Positions 45,063 through 54,914 are shown, counted from the first letter of the stretch. The stretch: 64,000 nt of DNA from Paenibacillus catalpae (GCF_900112695.1 NZ_FOMT01000001.1:62001-126000); one strand, 5' to 3'. Program-made: numbers and translations. The notes: generated by a model from the letters alone, not told the origin.

Positions 45063-45121
45063 ATGGATATGTGCCGACTTTTTATAAAGAAGTAATGCGT
45101 TTATAAAAAGGAGGACTTACG

Positions 45122-46600
45122 ATGTCAATGATTCATGTACAAAACCTGACATTTTCATATCCCAGCAGCTTTGATCCTATTTTTGAAAATGTCAGCTTTC
45201 AAATAGATACGGATTGGAAGCTTGGTTTTATTGGCCGCAACGGTCGAGGCAAGACGACTTTTCTCAATCTGCTATTAGGGAAATACGAATACAGCGGTAA
45301 TATTGTCTCTTCGGTAGAATTCAATTATTTTCCATATCCGGTCACGGATAAAAGCAGACTCACCTATGAAATATTGGAAGAAATATGTCCACAAGCAGAG
45401 GATTGGGAGTTTCTTCGGGAGATATCTTATTTAGATGTTGATGCTGAAGTGATGTACAGACCTTTCGAAACGTTATCGAATGGGGAACAAACGAAGGTTT
45501 TGCTGGCTGCGCTTTTCTTGAACGAAGGGCAATTTTTATTAATTGACGAGCCGACTAATCATTTGGACATCCATGCACGAAAGATGGTTTCTAACTATTT
45601 GAAAAGGAAAAAAGGTTTCATATTAATTTCACACGATAGAAACTTTTTGGATGGCTGCGTTGATCATATCTTATCCATAAACAGAGCCAATATAGAGGTT
45701 CAAAGCGGTAATTATTCTTCTTGGAAGCTGAATTTTGATAGACAGCAGGAGCATGAGGAAAAAACGAATGAGCGTTTACAGAAAGACATTGGAAGACTGC
45801 AACAATCTTCAAAACGTTCATCTAATTGGTCTAATCAAGTGGAAGCTTCCAAAAATGGTACAACAAACTCTGGTTCTAAATTGGACAAGGGGTTTGTAGG
45901 ACATAAAGCTGCAAAAATGATGAAACGCGCAAAGAACCTGGAATCAAGGCAAAATAAAGCTATTGAAGAAAAGTCATTGCTGTTAAAAAACGTGGAAAAA
46001 ACGGAGTCTTTACAATTAGAGCCTTTAGAATGCAAATGCAAAGAACTAATTCAGTTAACGGACGTGTCTGTTAGGTATGATGGTGAATTAGTGAATAAGC
46101 CAATAAGTTTTAAGGTTGAAACGGGAGACCGAGTAGTGCTTGATGGAAGGAATGGCAGCGGAAAAAGTAGTATTCTAAAACTAATTCTAGGGAAGCCGCT
46201 CCAGCACACAGGTACTTTGAACGTTAGTTCCGGCCTTGTCGTTTCTTATGTACAGCAGGATACCTCTCATTTAAAGGGGAAATTATCTGACTTTATTGAA
46301 GAGAATCAGATTGATGAACCGATATTTAAATCCATTCTACGAAAGATGGATTTTGACCGTATCCAGTTTGAAAAAGATATATCCCACTATTCTGGTGGAC
46401 AAAAGAAAAAATTGCTAATAGCTAAAAGTTTATGTGAAAAAGCTCATTTATATATTTGGGATGAGCCGCTAAACTTTATAGATGTTTATTCACGAATGCA
46501 AATTGAAGAGCTTATTAAAAGCTTTAATCCAACAATGGTTTTGGTTGAGCATGACCAGACGTTTCAAGAGGAAGTTGCAACAAAAACGGTACTCTTATAG
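45122..46600 (+). CDS. ABC-F ribosomal protection protein, Lsa-like
   Basis: This 492-residue soluble protein has two ABC domains and no membrane segment. Walker A motifs are GRNGRGKTT and GRNGSGKSS; signatures are LSNGEQTKV and YSGGQKKKL; Walker B motifs are FLLIDEPTNHLD and LYIWDEPLNFIDV, the last being a wording shared with Lsa proteins. A linker of about 80 residues (residues about 200-290) corresponds to the antibiotic-resistance arm. Such proteins displace lincosamides, streptogramin A and pleuromutilins from the ribosome. The gene and its leader are visibly AT-rich compared with the flanking sugar genes, which points to transfer. AGGAGG lies 7 bases before ATG. Confidence 0.9.
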   Translation: MSMIHVQNLTFSYPSSFDPIFENVSFQIDTDWKLGFIGRNGRGKTTFLNLLLGKYEYSGNIVSSVEFNYFPYPVTDKSRLTYEILEEICPQAEDWEFLREISYLDVDAEVMYRPFETLSNGEQTKVLLAALFLNEGQFLLIDEPTNHLDIHARKMVSNYLKRKKGFILISHDRNFLDGCVDHILSINRANIEVQSGNYSSWKLNFDRQQEHEEKTNERLQKDIGRLQQSSKRSSNWSNQVEASKNGTTNSGSKLDKGFVGHKAAKMMKRAKNLESRQNKAIEEKSLLLKNVEKTESLQLEPLECKCKELIQLTDVSVRYDGELVNKPISFKVETGDRVVLDGRNGSGKSSILKLILGKPLQHTGTLNVSSGLVVSYVQQDTSHLKGKLSDFIEENQIDEPIFKSILRKMDFDRIQFEKDISHYSGGQKKKLLIAKSLCEKAHLYIWDEPLNFIDVYSRMQIEELIKSFNPTMVLVEHDQTFQEEVATKTVLL

Positions 46601-46655
46601 TTACGTATGGAGAGTTTCATATTGAGTTGCTTGGTCAAGAAGTTCGTACATCCTG

Positions 46656-46692
46656 AAAAATCGCGTTATCCCATTGGGATAACGCGATTTTT
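46656..46692. terminator. Bidirectional terminator between convergent genes
   Basis: A perfect 18-bp stem AAAAATCGCGTTATCCCA/TGGGATAACGCGATTTTT separates the ABC-F gene from the convergent AraC gene. Confidence 0.85.
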
Positions 46693-46765
46693 ATGTCCAT
46701 TGATATTGCTTTCAGGTTAACTAGATACACGTTTACTCCCCGAACGCAATTGGACAGCACATAGG

Positions 46766-47608
46766 TTACGACTTCTGATAGCTGCGGCGGAAGGCGCCGG
46801 GGGTAAGCCGTTCCAGCTTCTTGAAGATTGCTCCATAATAGCTGGCAGATTCGAAGCCGACTTGATGAGCAATATCCTGCATCCCGTGCTGCACATTGTC
46901 GATCAGCAGTTCCTTGCTCTTGTTGATCCTTACCTGATTGACATAGCTGATGGGACGAATGCCTGTCGTCTTCTTGAACAAATGGCAGAAGTATTCCGGT
47001 GTGACGCACATCAGTTCGGCGAGCGTCTGCAAAGTAATCTCTTCGGCATAATGCTGGTCAATATAATCCAGGACCGGCTTTAACCGCTCATACTGCTGTC
47101 CGACGGTATCGCTGCCCTCGACAGAGACGCGTTGAATAATCTCGGTCAATAAGGTATAGAGGATAGCGGAGCAGGCGTAATTGTTTAACGTTTGCTCTTG
47201 CGGCGTATGGGCAGCTTGCAGCAGCTCCCGCATTCGGGAGAGAAGGTATTCGGGCGATGCGAGCGCAAATACGCATGTGTCTACAATGCCGACTGTTTCA
47301 AACAAGCTCGCTGATCCGCTGCCATCGAAGATGATCCAGTCGACTTCCCAGCTTTTCGATAAAGCATAGTATTCGTGCTTCTGGCCGGGGAACAGCAGCA
47401 TGCCCATGCCTTGTTTGACGATATGCTCCGTTTCGCCTAGCTTGAGCTTGCCCTCGCCACTGCGGCATTGAATCCACTGATAATCCTGAATGCCTAGGTC
47501 TCGGCGTATATGCTCCTGTTCATGATGCAGACCAATGCCAAGCAAATAAAAAGGGAGCAGCTTGTCTCGGGCGGAAAGTACCGGGAAAACGCGTTTGGGA
47601 TGAGGCAT
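46766..47608 (-). CDS. AraC-family regulator next to the GH42 gene
   Basis: This 280-residue protein has a cupin-like N-terminal sensor (GEGKLKLGETEHIVKQGMGM, LFPGQKHEYY) and a C-terminal double HTH (LQTLAELMCVTPEYFCHLFK, MQDIAHQVGFESASYYGAIFKKLERLTPGAF). CAGGAGAGTTGGCCGC precedes ATG. It is divergent from the GH42 gene. An inverted repeat ATATCTTAAT/ATTTAAGATAT (47618 and 47654) in the gap is a candidate operator. It probably activates the galactosidase gene. Confidence 0.88.
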   Translation of the reverse strand: MPHPKRVFPVLSARDKLLPFYLLGIGLHHEQEHIRRDLGIQDYQWIQCRSGEGKLKLGETEHIVKQGMGMLLFPGQKHEYYALSKSWEVDWIIFDGSGSASLFETVGIVDTCVFALASPEYLLSRMRELLQAAHTPQEQTLNNYACSAILYTLLTEIIQRVSVEGSDTVGQQYERLKPVLDYIDQHYAEEITLQTLAELMCVTPEYFCHLFKKTTGIRPISYVNQVRINKSKELLIDNVQHGMQDIAHQVGFESASYYGAIFKKLERLTPGAFRRSYQKS

Positions 47609-47724
47609 GCGGCCAACTCTCCTGATATCTTAATATTGTTATATCGTATTAATTATTTAAGATATTCACTCCAATTAATATAGCATATAATCGCAATATA
47701 TTGATGAGTAAAGGAGATTACAGG

Positions 47725-49710
47725 ATGACGATCAGGATCGGAATTGATTATTATCCAGAGCAATGGACTCCCGAGCTATGGGAGAAGGATGCAGCGCTTA
47801 TGCAAGAGACGGGTGTTGCTGTTGTACGGATGGCGGAGTTCGCCTGGAGCCGAATGGAACCGACCGAGGGTGATTATCGGTTTGAATGGTTGGATGAGGC
47901 TATAGAAGTATTCGCTGCGCGGGGCATGGAGATCGTGTTATGCACACCTACCAATACCCCGCCGAACTGGATGACAACCCGTTATCCGGATGTGCTGCCA
48001 ATGGATGAACAACGTCAAATAATCCGGCCGGGCGTGCGTGGACATCGTTGCAACAACAGCTACTCCTTGAGAATGCTGGGCTCCAAATTTATGGAAGCGA
48101 TGTCTCAGCGTTATGCGAAGCATCCCGCCGTCATCGGCTGGCAAATCGATAACGAGATGCATTACCAGGAATGCCATTGCGATACGTGCAATCGTGCATT
48201 TGTCGCTTGGCTGCAGAAGCGTTATTCCAGTCTGGAAGAGTTGAACCGGGAGTGGGGCACGGTTGTCTGGAGCGGGGAGTACAGCAGCTGGGCGGAGGTA
48301 ACGACGCCGCTTGGTACCAGCAAGCCGATGAATCCTTCCTATCTTCTGGAGTACAAGCGGTTCTGCTCGGACAGCGTAGGTTATCTGCTGGGATGGCAGC
48401 TTGAAATTCTACGCAGCAACTGTCCAGGCCAATTCGTGACGCATAACATGTGGCAATACCCGAATAGCCTGGACTATTATGATCTCTACAAAGAGCTGGA
48501 CTTCGCCTCTGTCGATTATTATCCAAATGAGCTGTATCGCGATTATGGTGATCGGTTTCCGAGGAACGGAGCACTGTCACTGGACTTGGTTCGCGGCATC
48601 AAGCGCCGCAATTTCTGGGTAATGGAGCAGCTGAGCGGAGCGCAAGGCGCCTGGATGCCGATTCAGCGCACCCCATATCCTGGACTGATCCGAGCTCGTT
48701 CCTGGCAGACAATCGCCCGCGGCGCCGATATGGTCGTCCATTTCCGCTGGCGGAGTGCTGCCGTCGGAGCTGAACAGTTCTGGCATGGGCTTATCGACCA
48801 TAGCAATGTTCCTGGCCGCAGGTTCAGGGAGTTCGCGGAGCTTACTCGCGAGGTGAACAGGCTAGGGGAACTGCTGGCCGGCTCGACAATCGTTACCCAA
48901 GTTGCGATTCTGCATTCGCATGATCAGCATACGGCGCTTACCCTTCAGGCGCAAGCGGAGGGAGGGATGCACTATATGGACAACTTGTCCTCTATGCACA
49001 ATGCATTTCTGAAAATGGGCGTCGGTACGGACGTTATCAACTGGACGGAGGAGCTCGATGGCTATAAGCTGGTCATTGTCCCTTCCCTCTTTTTGTTAAG
49101 TGAAGAAGTAGCACAGCGGCTTGAGCGATTCGCGGCCGGTGGCGGCACGGTCGTCCTCACCAATCGGACAGGCGCAAAGAACATGAGGAATGTATGTGAG
49201 ATGCTGCCTCTGCCGGGGCTGCTGGCGGAAGCGGCGGGTGTTGTCGTTAGTGAATATGATGCAATCGGCAACAGCGAGCATCGGATTCGGAACGGGGAGG
49301 GCCAGACATTCGCTGCGAAGCAATGGTGCGATCTGTTGGAACTGCGAGGAGCAGAACCGATTGCTTGGTATGATAACGACTTTTACGAGGGTGTGCCGGC
49401 GGTTACTGTCAATAAGCTTGGTGAAGGTGAAGTGTATTACGTCGGCACTTGGCCGGAGCCATCGTATTTCTATCAGCTATTCGAAGGCATATTGAAGGAA
49501 AAGGATTTGGCGCCCAAGCTCCAGCTGCCGGAAGGTGTCGAGCTGTCGATTCGAACGAAGGGTGAGGAGAGCTTCCTGTTCCTGATCAATTTGACGAATG
49601 AGCAACGAGAGGTTACTCTTGACGTTCCCTATCGCAGCTTGTTGACGAGCGAGAGATTGGAGCAGAAGACGACGCTGCCAGCTCTGGGAGTAGATATTCT
49701 AACTTTATAA
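47725..49710 (+). CDS. GH42 beta-galactosidase
   Basis: The start is ATG 47725, directly after AAAGGAGATTACAGG; the frame extends to a TTG at 47701. The 661 residues cover a GH42 enzyme: (beta/alpha)8 barrel starting IGIDYYPEQW, acid/base E144 in WQIDNEMHYQ, nucleophile in FWVMEQLSG (about residue 305), then the trimerisation domain and a small beta domain. Four cysteines (C109, C150, C152, C155) match the zinc cluster of GH42. No signal peptide, so it hydrolyses imported beta-galactosides in the cytoplasm, perhaps galactosyl side chains or galactan fragments. Confidence 0.93.
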   Translation: MTIRIGIDYYPEQWTPELWEKDAALMQETGVAVVRMAEFAWSRMEPTEGDYRFEWLDEAIEVFAARGMEIVLCTPTNTPPNWMTTRYPDVLPMDEQRQIIRPGVRGHRCNNSYSLRMLGSKFMEAMSQRYAKHPAVIGWQIDNEMHYQECHCDTCNRAFVAWLQKRYSSLEELNREWGTVVWSGEYSSWAEVTTPLGTSKPMNPSYLLEYKRFCSDSVGYLLGWQLEILRSNCPGQFVTHNMWQYPNSLDYYDLYKELDFASVDYYPNELYRDYGDRFPRNGALSLDLVRGIKRRNFWVMEQLSGAQGAWMPIQRTPYPGLIRARSWQTIARGADMVVHFRWRSAAVGAEQFWHGLIDHSNVPGRRFREFAELTREVNRLGELLAGSTIVTQVAILHSHDQHTALTLQAQAEGGMHYMDNLSSMHNAFLKMGVGTDVINWTEELDGYKLVIVPSLFLLSEEVAQRLERFAAGGGTVVLTNRTGAKNMRNVCEMLPLPGLLAEAAGVVVSEYDAIGNSEHRIRNGEGQTFAAKQWCDLLELRGAEPIAWYDNDFYEGVPAVTVNKLGEGEVYYVGTWPEPSYFYQLFEGILKEKDLAPKLQLPEGVELSIRTKGEESFLFLINLTNEQREVTLDVPYRSLLTSERLEQKTTLPALGVDILTL

Positions 49711-49732
49711 GATCAGCGGCTTTTATCTTGGC

Positions 49733-49778
49733 GAAGGGCTGTCTCACAGGGCTGAATACCTTGAGGGACAGCCCTTCA
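49733..49778. terminator. Bidirectional terminator between GH42 and AraC genes
   Basis: The stem GAAGGGCTGTC/GACAGCCCTTC closes a long loop between two convergent genes. Confidence 0.6.
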
Positions 49779-49828
49779 TCGTTGTTAAACAGAAGTGTCG
49801 ATGGATGCATGTTAAAATGAAAACATTT

Positions 49829-50656
49829 TCATTCTACGTTTTCCGTCCGGTAATGCTTAGGGGAAGTTCCCTTTACCCTTTTAAACATTTTGGAGAAGAG
49901 CAAAGGGTCATTGTAGCCGACGGAGCGGGAGATATCACCTATCGACAGCTCAACGTTCTGCATCATTTCGCATGCTTTATGAATCCTCATACGAATTAAG
50001 TATTCCTGGATGCTAGTATTCATTTGTTGTTTGAATAACGAACAAAGATAGCTTCGATTGAGTCCGACAATGCGTGCAATGTCCTCAATGGTAATTTTCT
50101 GAGCAAAGTTGGTTTCGACGAATTCCTTCACCTTTTCAACGTATATTTCCGCGCGGCTTTCCCTTTGCTCCGTTGGCGTTACCGGGCCGTATTCCGCAAG
50201 CACCGACAACAACAAGTAAAGCAACCCTGTCATTCTTGTTTCTCTCGCTTTATGATTTCCATTTCCATTGGTTTCGGCCATTAACTTCAGATAGTTATAG
50301 ATTTTATCGTCTTTATCATAGGTGAGGATTGGGGATTCCCTGGTTAATCCTGCTTGCTTGAGGAGCAACTCCGCCAGCGTCCCTTCAAAACCAAACCAGC
50401 AATAGGACCAAGGGTTCACGGAATCGGCTTGATAATATGTAATGACATCGGGATAGATTAGAAAGCCCTGACCTTTCTGAAGCCGGTATCTTTTTCCGTC
50501 AACTTCGAAAATCCCTTCTCCGCCCAAAATATAATGGAGCAGAAAGTGACTTCTTATAGCCGGCCCAAAAAAATGACTCGGTATACATTCCTCGACGCCA
50601 AATTGAGTTAAATACAATTCAGTATGCTGCTTGCTTCGTGGCAAATACTCAATCAC
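49829..50656 (-). CDS. AraC-family regulator next to the GH36 gene
   Basis: This 275-residue protein starts at GTG 50656 behind AAGGGAG. The cupin sensor (LHYILGGEGIFEVDGKRYRL, FLIYPDVITYY) is followed by the AraC DNA-binding domain (IEDIARIVGLNRSYLCSLFK, IGDISRSVGYNDPLLFSKMFKRVKGTSP), as in RafR/MsmR. It is divergent from the alpha-galactosidase gene. The palindrome AATTAGT/ACTAATT around 50698-50727 in the gap is a candidate operator. It is probably induced by alpha-galactosides. Confidence 0.9.
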   Translation of the reverse strand: MIEYLPRSKQHTELYLTQFGVEECIPSHFFGPAIRSHFLLHYILGGEGIFEVDGKRYRLQKGQGFLIYPDVITYYQADSVNPWSYCWFGFEGTLAELLLKQAGLTRESPILTYDKDDKIYNYLKLMAETNGNGNHKARETRMTGLLYLLLSVLAEYGPVTPTEQRESRAEIYVEKVKEFVETNFAQKITIEDIARIVGLNRSYLCSLFKQQMNTSIQEYLIRMRIHKACEMMQNVELSIGDISRSVGYNDPLLFSKMFKRVKGTSPKHYRTENVE

Positions 50657-50848
50657 GTTAAAACTCCCTTAATCTAAAATATCTAGTATTATAACATAAT
50701 TAGTGAGCATCATGCTATGTACTAATTATTACGTATTGATATATTATTCCTGTATAGTTGACGAGTCGTTTATTTATCTAAACCAAGCTTAAAGACATAT
50801 CTATTTTGTGGAAATTACTTTGATTGGATAGCGAGAGGAGAAGAATTT

Positions 50849-53026
50849 ATGGGCATCATTGTTCAAGAAAATACGGGGTTGTTTCACCTGCAGTCTGCCG
50901 GCATGAGTTATCTTATTCAAATGGTGGACGGTTATCCGATTCACGTATATTGGGGAGACAAGCTGAAGCACCGGGAACCCATGGCGAATTTATTCATTCA
51001 CACTCCCGAGACGGCCGGATTGGATCGCTTATTCCAAGAATATCCTCAATACGGGAGCGGAGACTTTCGCAACCCGGCTTATCAAGTAGAGCTTGAGGAT
51101 GGAACTCGAATTACGGAATTAAAGTACGCGGGGTACAAGCTAATTAAGGGGAAGCCTTTATTAGCTGGACTTCCTGCTGTTTATGCAGAGAATGAAGCCG
51201 AAGCAGAGACATTGGAGCTGGAGCTGAAGGATGACTATTCGGGTCTAAAAGTCGTCCTTATCTATACGGTCTTTGCCGGTCGGAATGTCATCGTCCGTTC
51301 TGCTCGGTTGAGCAATGAAGGGGGCAAGAAGCTTCGGCTTCTCCGTGCTCTAAGCGCAAGTGTAGATTTCGGTGGCAAAGGAGACTTGGACATCATCTAT
51401 CTTTCCGGAGCCTGGGCTCGGGAAGGCAATATGACCCGCAGAGCGCTTCATCAAGGTGAGACCCGAATCGACAGCAAGAGAGGCATGAGCAGCCACCAAT
51501 TGAACCCCTTTTCCGCGTTAGTCACTCCGGAAACGACGGAGCACCATGGTGAAGCTTACGGCTTCAGCCTGATATACAGCGGCGGATTTGAAGCGGTAGC
51601 GGAAGTGGATTCATTCGGTTCTACGCGAATGAGCATGGGAATAAACTCCTTTGATTTTTCATGGCTGCTAAATCCATATGAGAGTTTCCAAACGCCGGAA
51701 GCCGTTATGGTTTACTCCAAGCAAGGATTGGGAGAGATGTCGCGTACTTATCATCGTTTATACCGGACAAGGCTATGCCGAGGGAAATACCGGGATGAAG
51801 AACGGCCGGTTCTAGTCAACAACTGGGAGGCGACTTATTTTAATTTTAATGCCGATAAGTTGGTAGCAATAGCAGATGAGGGAGCAAAGCTAGGCATAGA
51901 GCTGTTCGTTTTGGATGACGGCTGGTTCGGCAAGCGGGATTCCGATAATTCATCTCTTGGAGACTGGTATGAGGATCGCCGTAAGCTGCCGGAAGGACTT
52001 GCGGATGTGGCAAAACGCATTAATAAGCTGGGTCTTCAATTTGGGCTTTGGTTCGAGCCGGAAATGATCTCGCCTGACAGCGAACTTTACAGAAAGCATC
52101 CGGACTGGTGTCTTCATGTTCCTGGGCGCAGGCGCAGCGAAGCAAGATGGCAGCTTGTGCTGGATTATACTCGCAAGGAAGTTCGAGATTACATTTACGA
52201 CTCCCTTTCAGCAATCTTCTCCAGCGTGCCTGTCTCTTATGTGAAATGGGACATGAACCGCGCCCTGACGGAAATCGGTTCCGCAGTGCTGCCGCCTGAA
52301 CGTCAATCGGAGACGGCCCATCGCTATGTGCTGGGATTGTACGAGCTGTTGGAACGAATCACCGCGGCATATCCGAATATTCTGTTTGAGAGCTGCTCAA
52401 GCGGAGGAGGCCGCTTCGATCCCGGAATGCTCTACTACATGCCCCAAACTTGGACAAGCGATAATACGGATGCTGTAGAACGGTTGAAAATACAATTCGG
52501 TACCAGCCTTGTTTACCCAGTAAGCGCAATTGGAGCGCATGTATCAGCCGTTCCTAATCATCAAGTCGGACGGATAACGCCACTTGATTTTCGAGGGAAC
52601 GTCGCCATGTCCGGAAACTTCGGATATGAGCTTGATCTAACCAAATTCAGCGATGAAGAAAAAGAGATGGTCAAAAACCAAGTCATATCCTACAAGCAAA
52701 TTCGCGGATTAGTTCAAAAGGGCGACTTGTATCGCCTGAAGAGTCCGTTTGAAGGGAACGAATCGGCTTGGATGTTTGTATCCGAAGACAAAGAGGAAGC
52801 CGTCGTATACTATTTCCAAGTGATGGCCGTGCCGAACGCCATGCGAAGAACCTTGCGGCTTGATGGGCTGAATCCGGAACTTGAATACGAAGTGTGGTCA
52901 GGTGACCGTGGAGAAAAGTCTAGCTATGGGGGAGACAGGCTCATGCAGTTGGGACTGCATCTTGCTTATCGGCAGAAAGACTATGAAAGCGGATGGTTCA
53001 GACTTAAAGCAGTTAAGGAAGGGTAA
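50849..53026 (+). CDS. GH36 alpha-galactosidase
   Basis: This 725-residue protein has the length of the tetrameric bacterial AgaA/RafA class. The N-terminal beta-supersandwich is followed by the barrel with LDDGWFGKRD, nucleophile D468 in YVKWDMNR, the galactose-recognition CSSGGGRFD, and acid/base D538 in WTSDNTDA. No signal peptide, so it acts on imported alpha-1,6-galactosides such as galactomanno-oligosaccharides, raffinose or melibiose. AGCGAGAGGAGAAGAATTT precedes ATG. A perfect hairpin (53059-53088) separates it from the importer operon. Confidence 0.95.
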   Translation: MGIIVQENTGLFHLQSAGMSYLIQMVDGYPIHVYWGDKLKHREPMANLFIHTPETAGLDRLFQEYPQYGSGDFRNPAYQVELEDGTRITELKYAGYKLIKGKPLLAGLPAVYAENEAEAETLELELKDDYSGLKVVLIYTVFAGRNVIVRSARLSNEGGKKLRLLRALSASVDFGGKGDLDIIYLSGAWAREGNMTRRALHQGETRIDSKRGMSSHQLNPFSALVTPETTEHHGEAYGFSLIYSGGFEAVAEVDSFGSTRMSMGINSFDFSWLLNPYESFQTPEAVMVYSKQGLGEMSRTYHRLYRTRLCRGKYRDEERPVLVNNWEATYFNFNADKLVAIADEGAKLGIELFVLDDGWFGKRDSDNSSLGDWYEDRRKLPEGLADVAKRINKLGLQFGLWFEPEMISPDSELYRKHPDWCLHVPGRRRSEARWQLVLDYTRKEVRDYIYDSLSAIFSSVPVSYVKWDMNRALTEIGSAVLPPERQSETAHRYVLGLYELLERITAAYPNILFESCSSGGGRFDPGMLYYMPQTWTSDNTDAVERLKIQFGTSLVYPVSAIGAHVSAVPNHQVGRITPLDFRGNVAMSGNFGYELDLTKFSDEEKEMVKNQVISYKQIRGLVQKGDLYRLKSPFEGNESAWMFVSEDKEEAVVYYFQVMAVPNAMRRTLRLDGLNPELEYEVWSGDRGEKSSYGGDRLMQLGLHLAYRQKDYESGWFRLKAVKEG

Positions 53027-53058
53027 GGCTAGCTCCATTAAGAGAACTATGCAATTGA

Positions 53059-53090
53059 TTAATGCCCCTTTTTTATTGAAAAGGGGCATT
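53059..53090 (+). terminator. Hairpin after the GH36 gene
   Basis: The 12-bp stem AATGCCCCTTTT/AAAAGGGGCATT is followed by only TTTGCG, so termination may be partial. Confidence 0.6.
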
Positions 53091-53106
53091 TTGCGCGCAA
53101 CGGATA

Positions 53107-53120
53107 AATGAAAGCGCTTA
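53107..53120. promoter_or_regulatory. Candidate cre (CcpA) site overlapping the Shine-Dalgarno of the YesM gene
   Basis: TGAAAGCGCTTAGG matches the first 11 bases of the cre consensus TGAAAGCGCTTTCA. It lies immediately before AGGAGGGTACAACATG, where CcpA would block passage into the importer operon when preferred sugars are present. Confidence 0.5.
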
Positions 53121-53132
53121 GGAGGGTACAAC

Positions 53133-54914
53133 ATGTTTTTTATCCGAGTAATGAATGACATGAAAATGAAGAAGAAGCTGGCAATTACGTTCATTTCGGT
53201 AGCCGTTCTTCCCTTATTGCTATGCGGCATATTTCTGACAGGGAAGCTTAAGGAAATCGTCATTAAAGACACCTCTATGCAAGTATCCGCCAATGTTGAG
53301 CGCGTCCAGAAGCGTACGGAAGAGCTGATTAGAGTACCGCTCGACATCTCGTATCGGCTAACCAATGATAACCGGATGAAAAAGGTGGCCGGCCAAAAGT
53401 ATGACAGTTACGTCGAAGTCATTAAGACATATCAGGAATATACGGATATTCGCGACTATCTTCAGCTGTACAAAGAAATATCCGGCATCCGTGTTTATGT
53501 CGCGAATCCAGGAGCGCTTAACAATTGGGAATTTATCCAGCCGGATGAGACGATAGCCAATCAATTTTGGTACCAGGAAGCCATTTCGGAGAAAGGACTC
53601 GCCGGCTGGAATTTAATCACCGATGAACGAAAAGGCGCCGAGTATCTCAGTCTGATTCGCGCATTTTCATTGGACACGCTGGAGCCAAAAGGAGTTCTGG
53701 TCATTAATGTAGACAAGCAGCAGTTAAGTTCAATTCTCGATCAAGAATCTTTCCCAACCCTGATCGTGGACAACCGGAATCGGATCGTCGCGTCCAATAA
53801 GGCTGATTTGTTCGGGAAAAATCTTTCTGAGATCCATGCCGATGAGACTATACTTTCCAGTCAGGAAGGAAGTTACAAAACGTTGGTTAACGGTAAAGCG
53901 TCCAAAGTAGTAATCGCAAATCTGAACCCGGAAAACAGTTGGAATGGACTTCGTATCATTTCCATTTTTTCTGTCTCCGAAATCACCCGTGATGCCAATC
54001 AAGTGATTCGCTTAGGTGTAGTCGTGATGACGGCCAGCCTGCTCTTTGCGGTCTTGCTTATTTATGCTTCCGCTTCGCTATTGTCCAGAAGGCTATTACG
54101 GTTAAGCAAGCATATATCGAAAGCGGGATCGGGTTCTTTGGAGACGTTTATTCATATTGACGGAAAAGACGAAGTTGGGCTGCTGTCCAAGCAATTTAAT
54201 GCGCTCGTCAGAAACGTCAAGCAATTGATTCAGGAGGTCAAAGAAACAGTCGATCAGAAAAACCTTATTGAGCAAAGACAAAACGAGATCAGGTTCAAGA
54301 TGCTTGCGAGCCAGATTAATCCGCATTTTCTGTTCAATTCTCTGGAGTCGATCCGGATGGAAGCCCATATTCGCAAGCAGGATGATATTGCCGAGGCCGT
54401 ATGGATGCTGAGCAAGCTGCTGCGCAGCAGTCTCGAGGCTGATAACCGCAGAATTTCGCTGCGAGAAGAACTTGAGCGGGTGCGTTGTTATCTTGATATT
54501 CAGAAGTTCCGGTATGAGGACCGTTTGAATTACCGCTTGACCATTGACCCGGAACTGGAGGATATGCCGGTACCGCCGTTGATTATTCAGCCTTTGATAG
54601 AAAATGCTATTGTTCATGGTTTGGATTACGATGCAGAAGGAGCTGTCATTGACCTAGAAGTGAAGAGAATTCCAGGGGGAGTACAAGTTAAGGTAATTGA
54701 CAACGGAGCGGGCTTCACGGCTGATCGGCTGGTTAAAGTACGGGAGGAGCTGACTGCATCCGTGCATGATCAGGAGGGACAACGAATCGGACTGCGTAAT
54801 GTAAACGATCGGCTCGTCTTGCTGTACGGGCCATCCAGTGCCTTAAGTATTGAGAGCGAACCCGGGAACGGCGCTTGTATCACGTTTTTTATTCCCGGAG
54901 GTGAACTTAAATGA
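53133..54914 (+). CDS. YesM-type sensor histidine kinase (second set)
   Basis: This 593-residue protein has two membrane helices (LAITFISVAVLPLLLCGIFL and VVMTASLLFAVLLIYASASLL) flanking an extracellular sensor of about 250 residues. HAMP follows, then the phospho-histidine in INPHFLFNSLESIRMEA, NAIVHG and DNGAGF. AGGAGGGTACAAC precedes ATG. The YesN gene overlaps its last four bases. It senses an extracellular carbohydrate, possibly galactomannan oligosaccharides given the neighbours. Confidence 0.93.
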   Translation: MFFIRVMNDMKMKKKLAITFISVAVLPLLLCGIFLTGKLKEIVIKDTSMQVSANVERVQKRTEELIRVPLDISYRLTNDNRMKKVAGQKYDSYVEVIKTYQEYTDIRDYLQLYKEISGIRVYVANPGALNNWEFIQPDETIANQFWYQEAISEKGLAGWNLITDERKGAEYLSLIRAFSLDTLEPKGVLVINVDKQQLSSILDQESFPTLIVDNRNRIVASNKADLFGKNLSEIHADETILSSQEGSYKTLVNGKASKVVIANLNPENSWNGLRIISIFSVSEITRDANQVIRLGVVVMTASLLFAVLLIYASASLLSRRLLRLSKHISKAGSGSLETFIHIDGKDEVGLLSKQFNALVRNVKQLIQEVKETVDQKNLIEQRQNEIRFKMLASQINPHFLFNSLESIRMEAHIRKQDDIAEAVWMLSKLLRSSLEADNRRISLREELERVRCYLDIQKFRYEDRLNYRLTIDPELEDMPVPPLIIQPLIENAIVHGLDYDAEGAVIDLEVKRIPGGVQVKVIDNGAGFTADRLVKVREELTASVHDQEGQRIGLRNVNDRLVLLYGPSSALSIESEPGNGACITFFIPGGELK

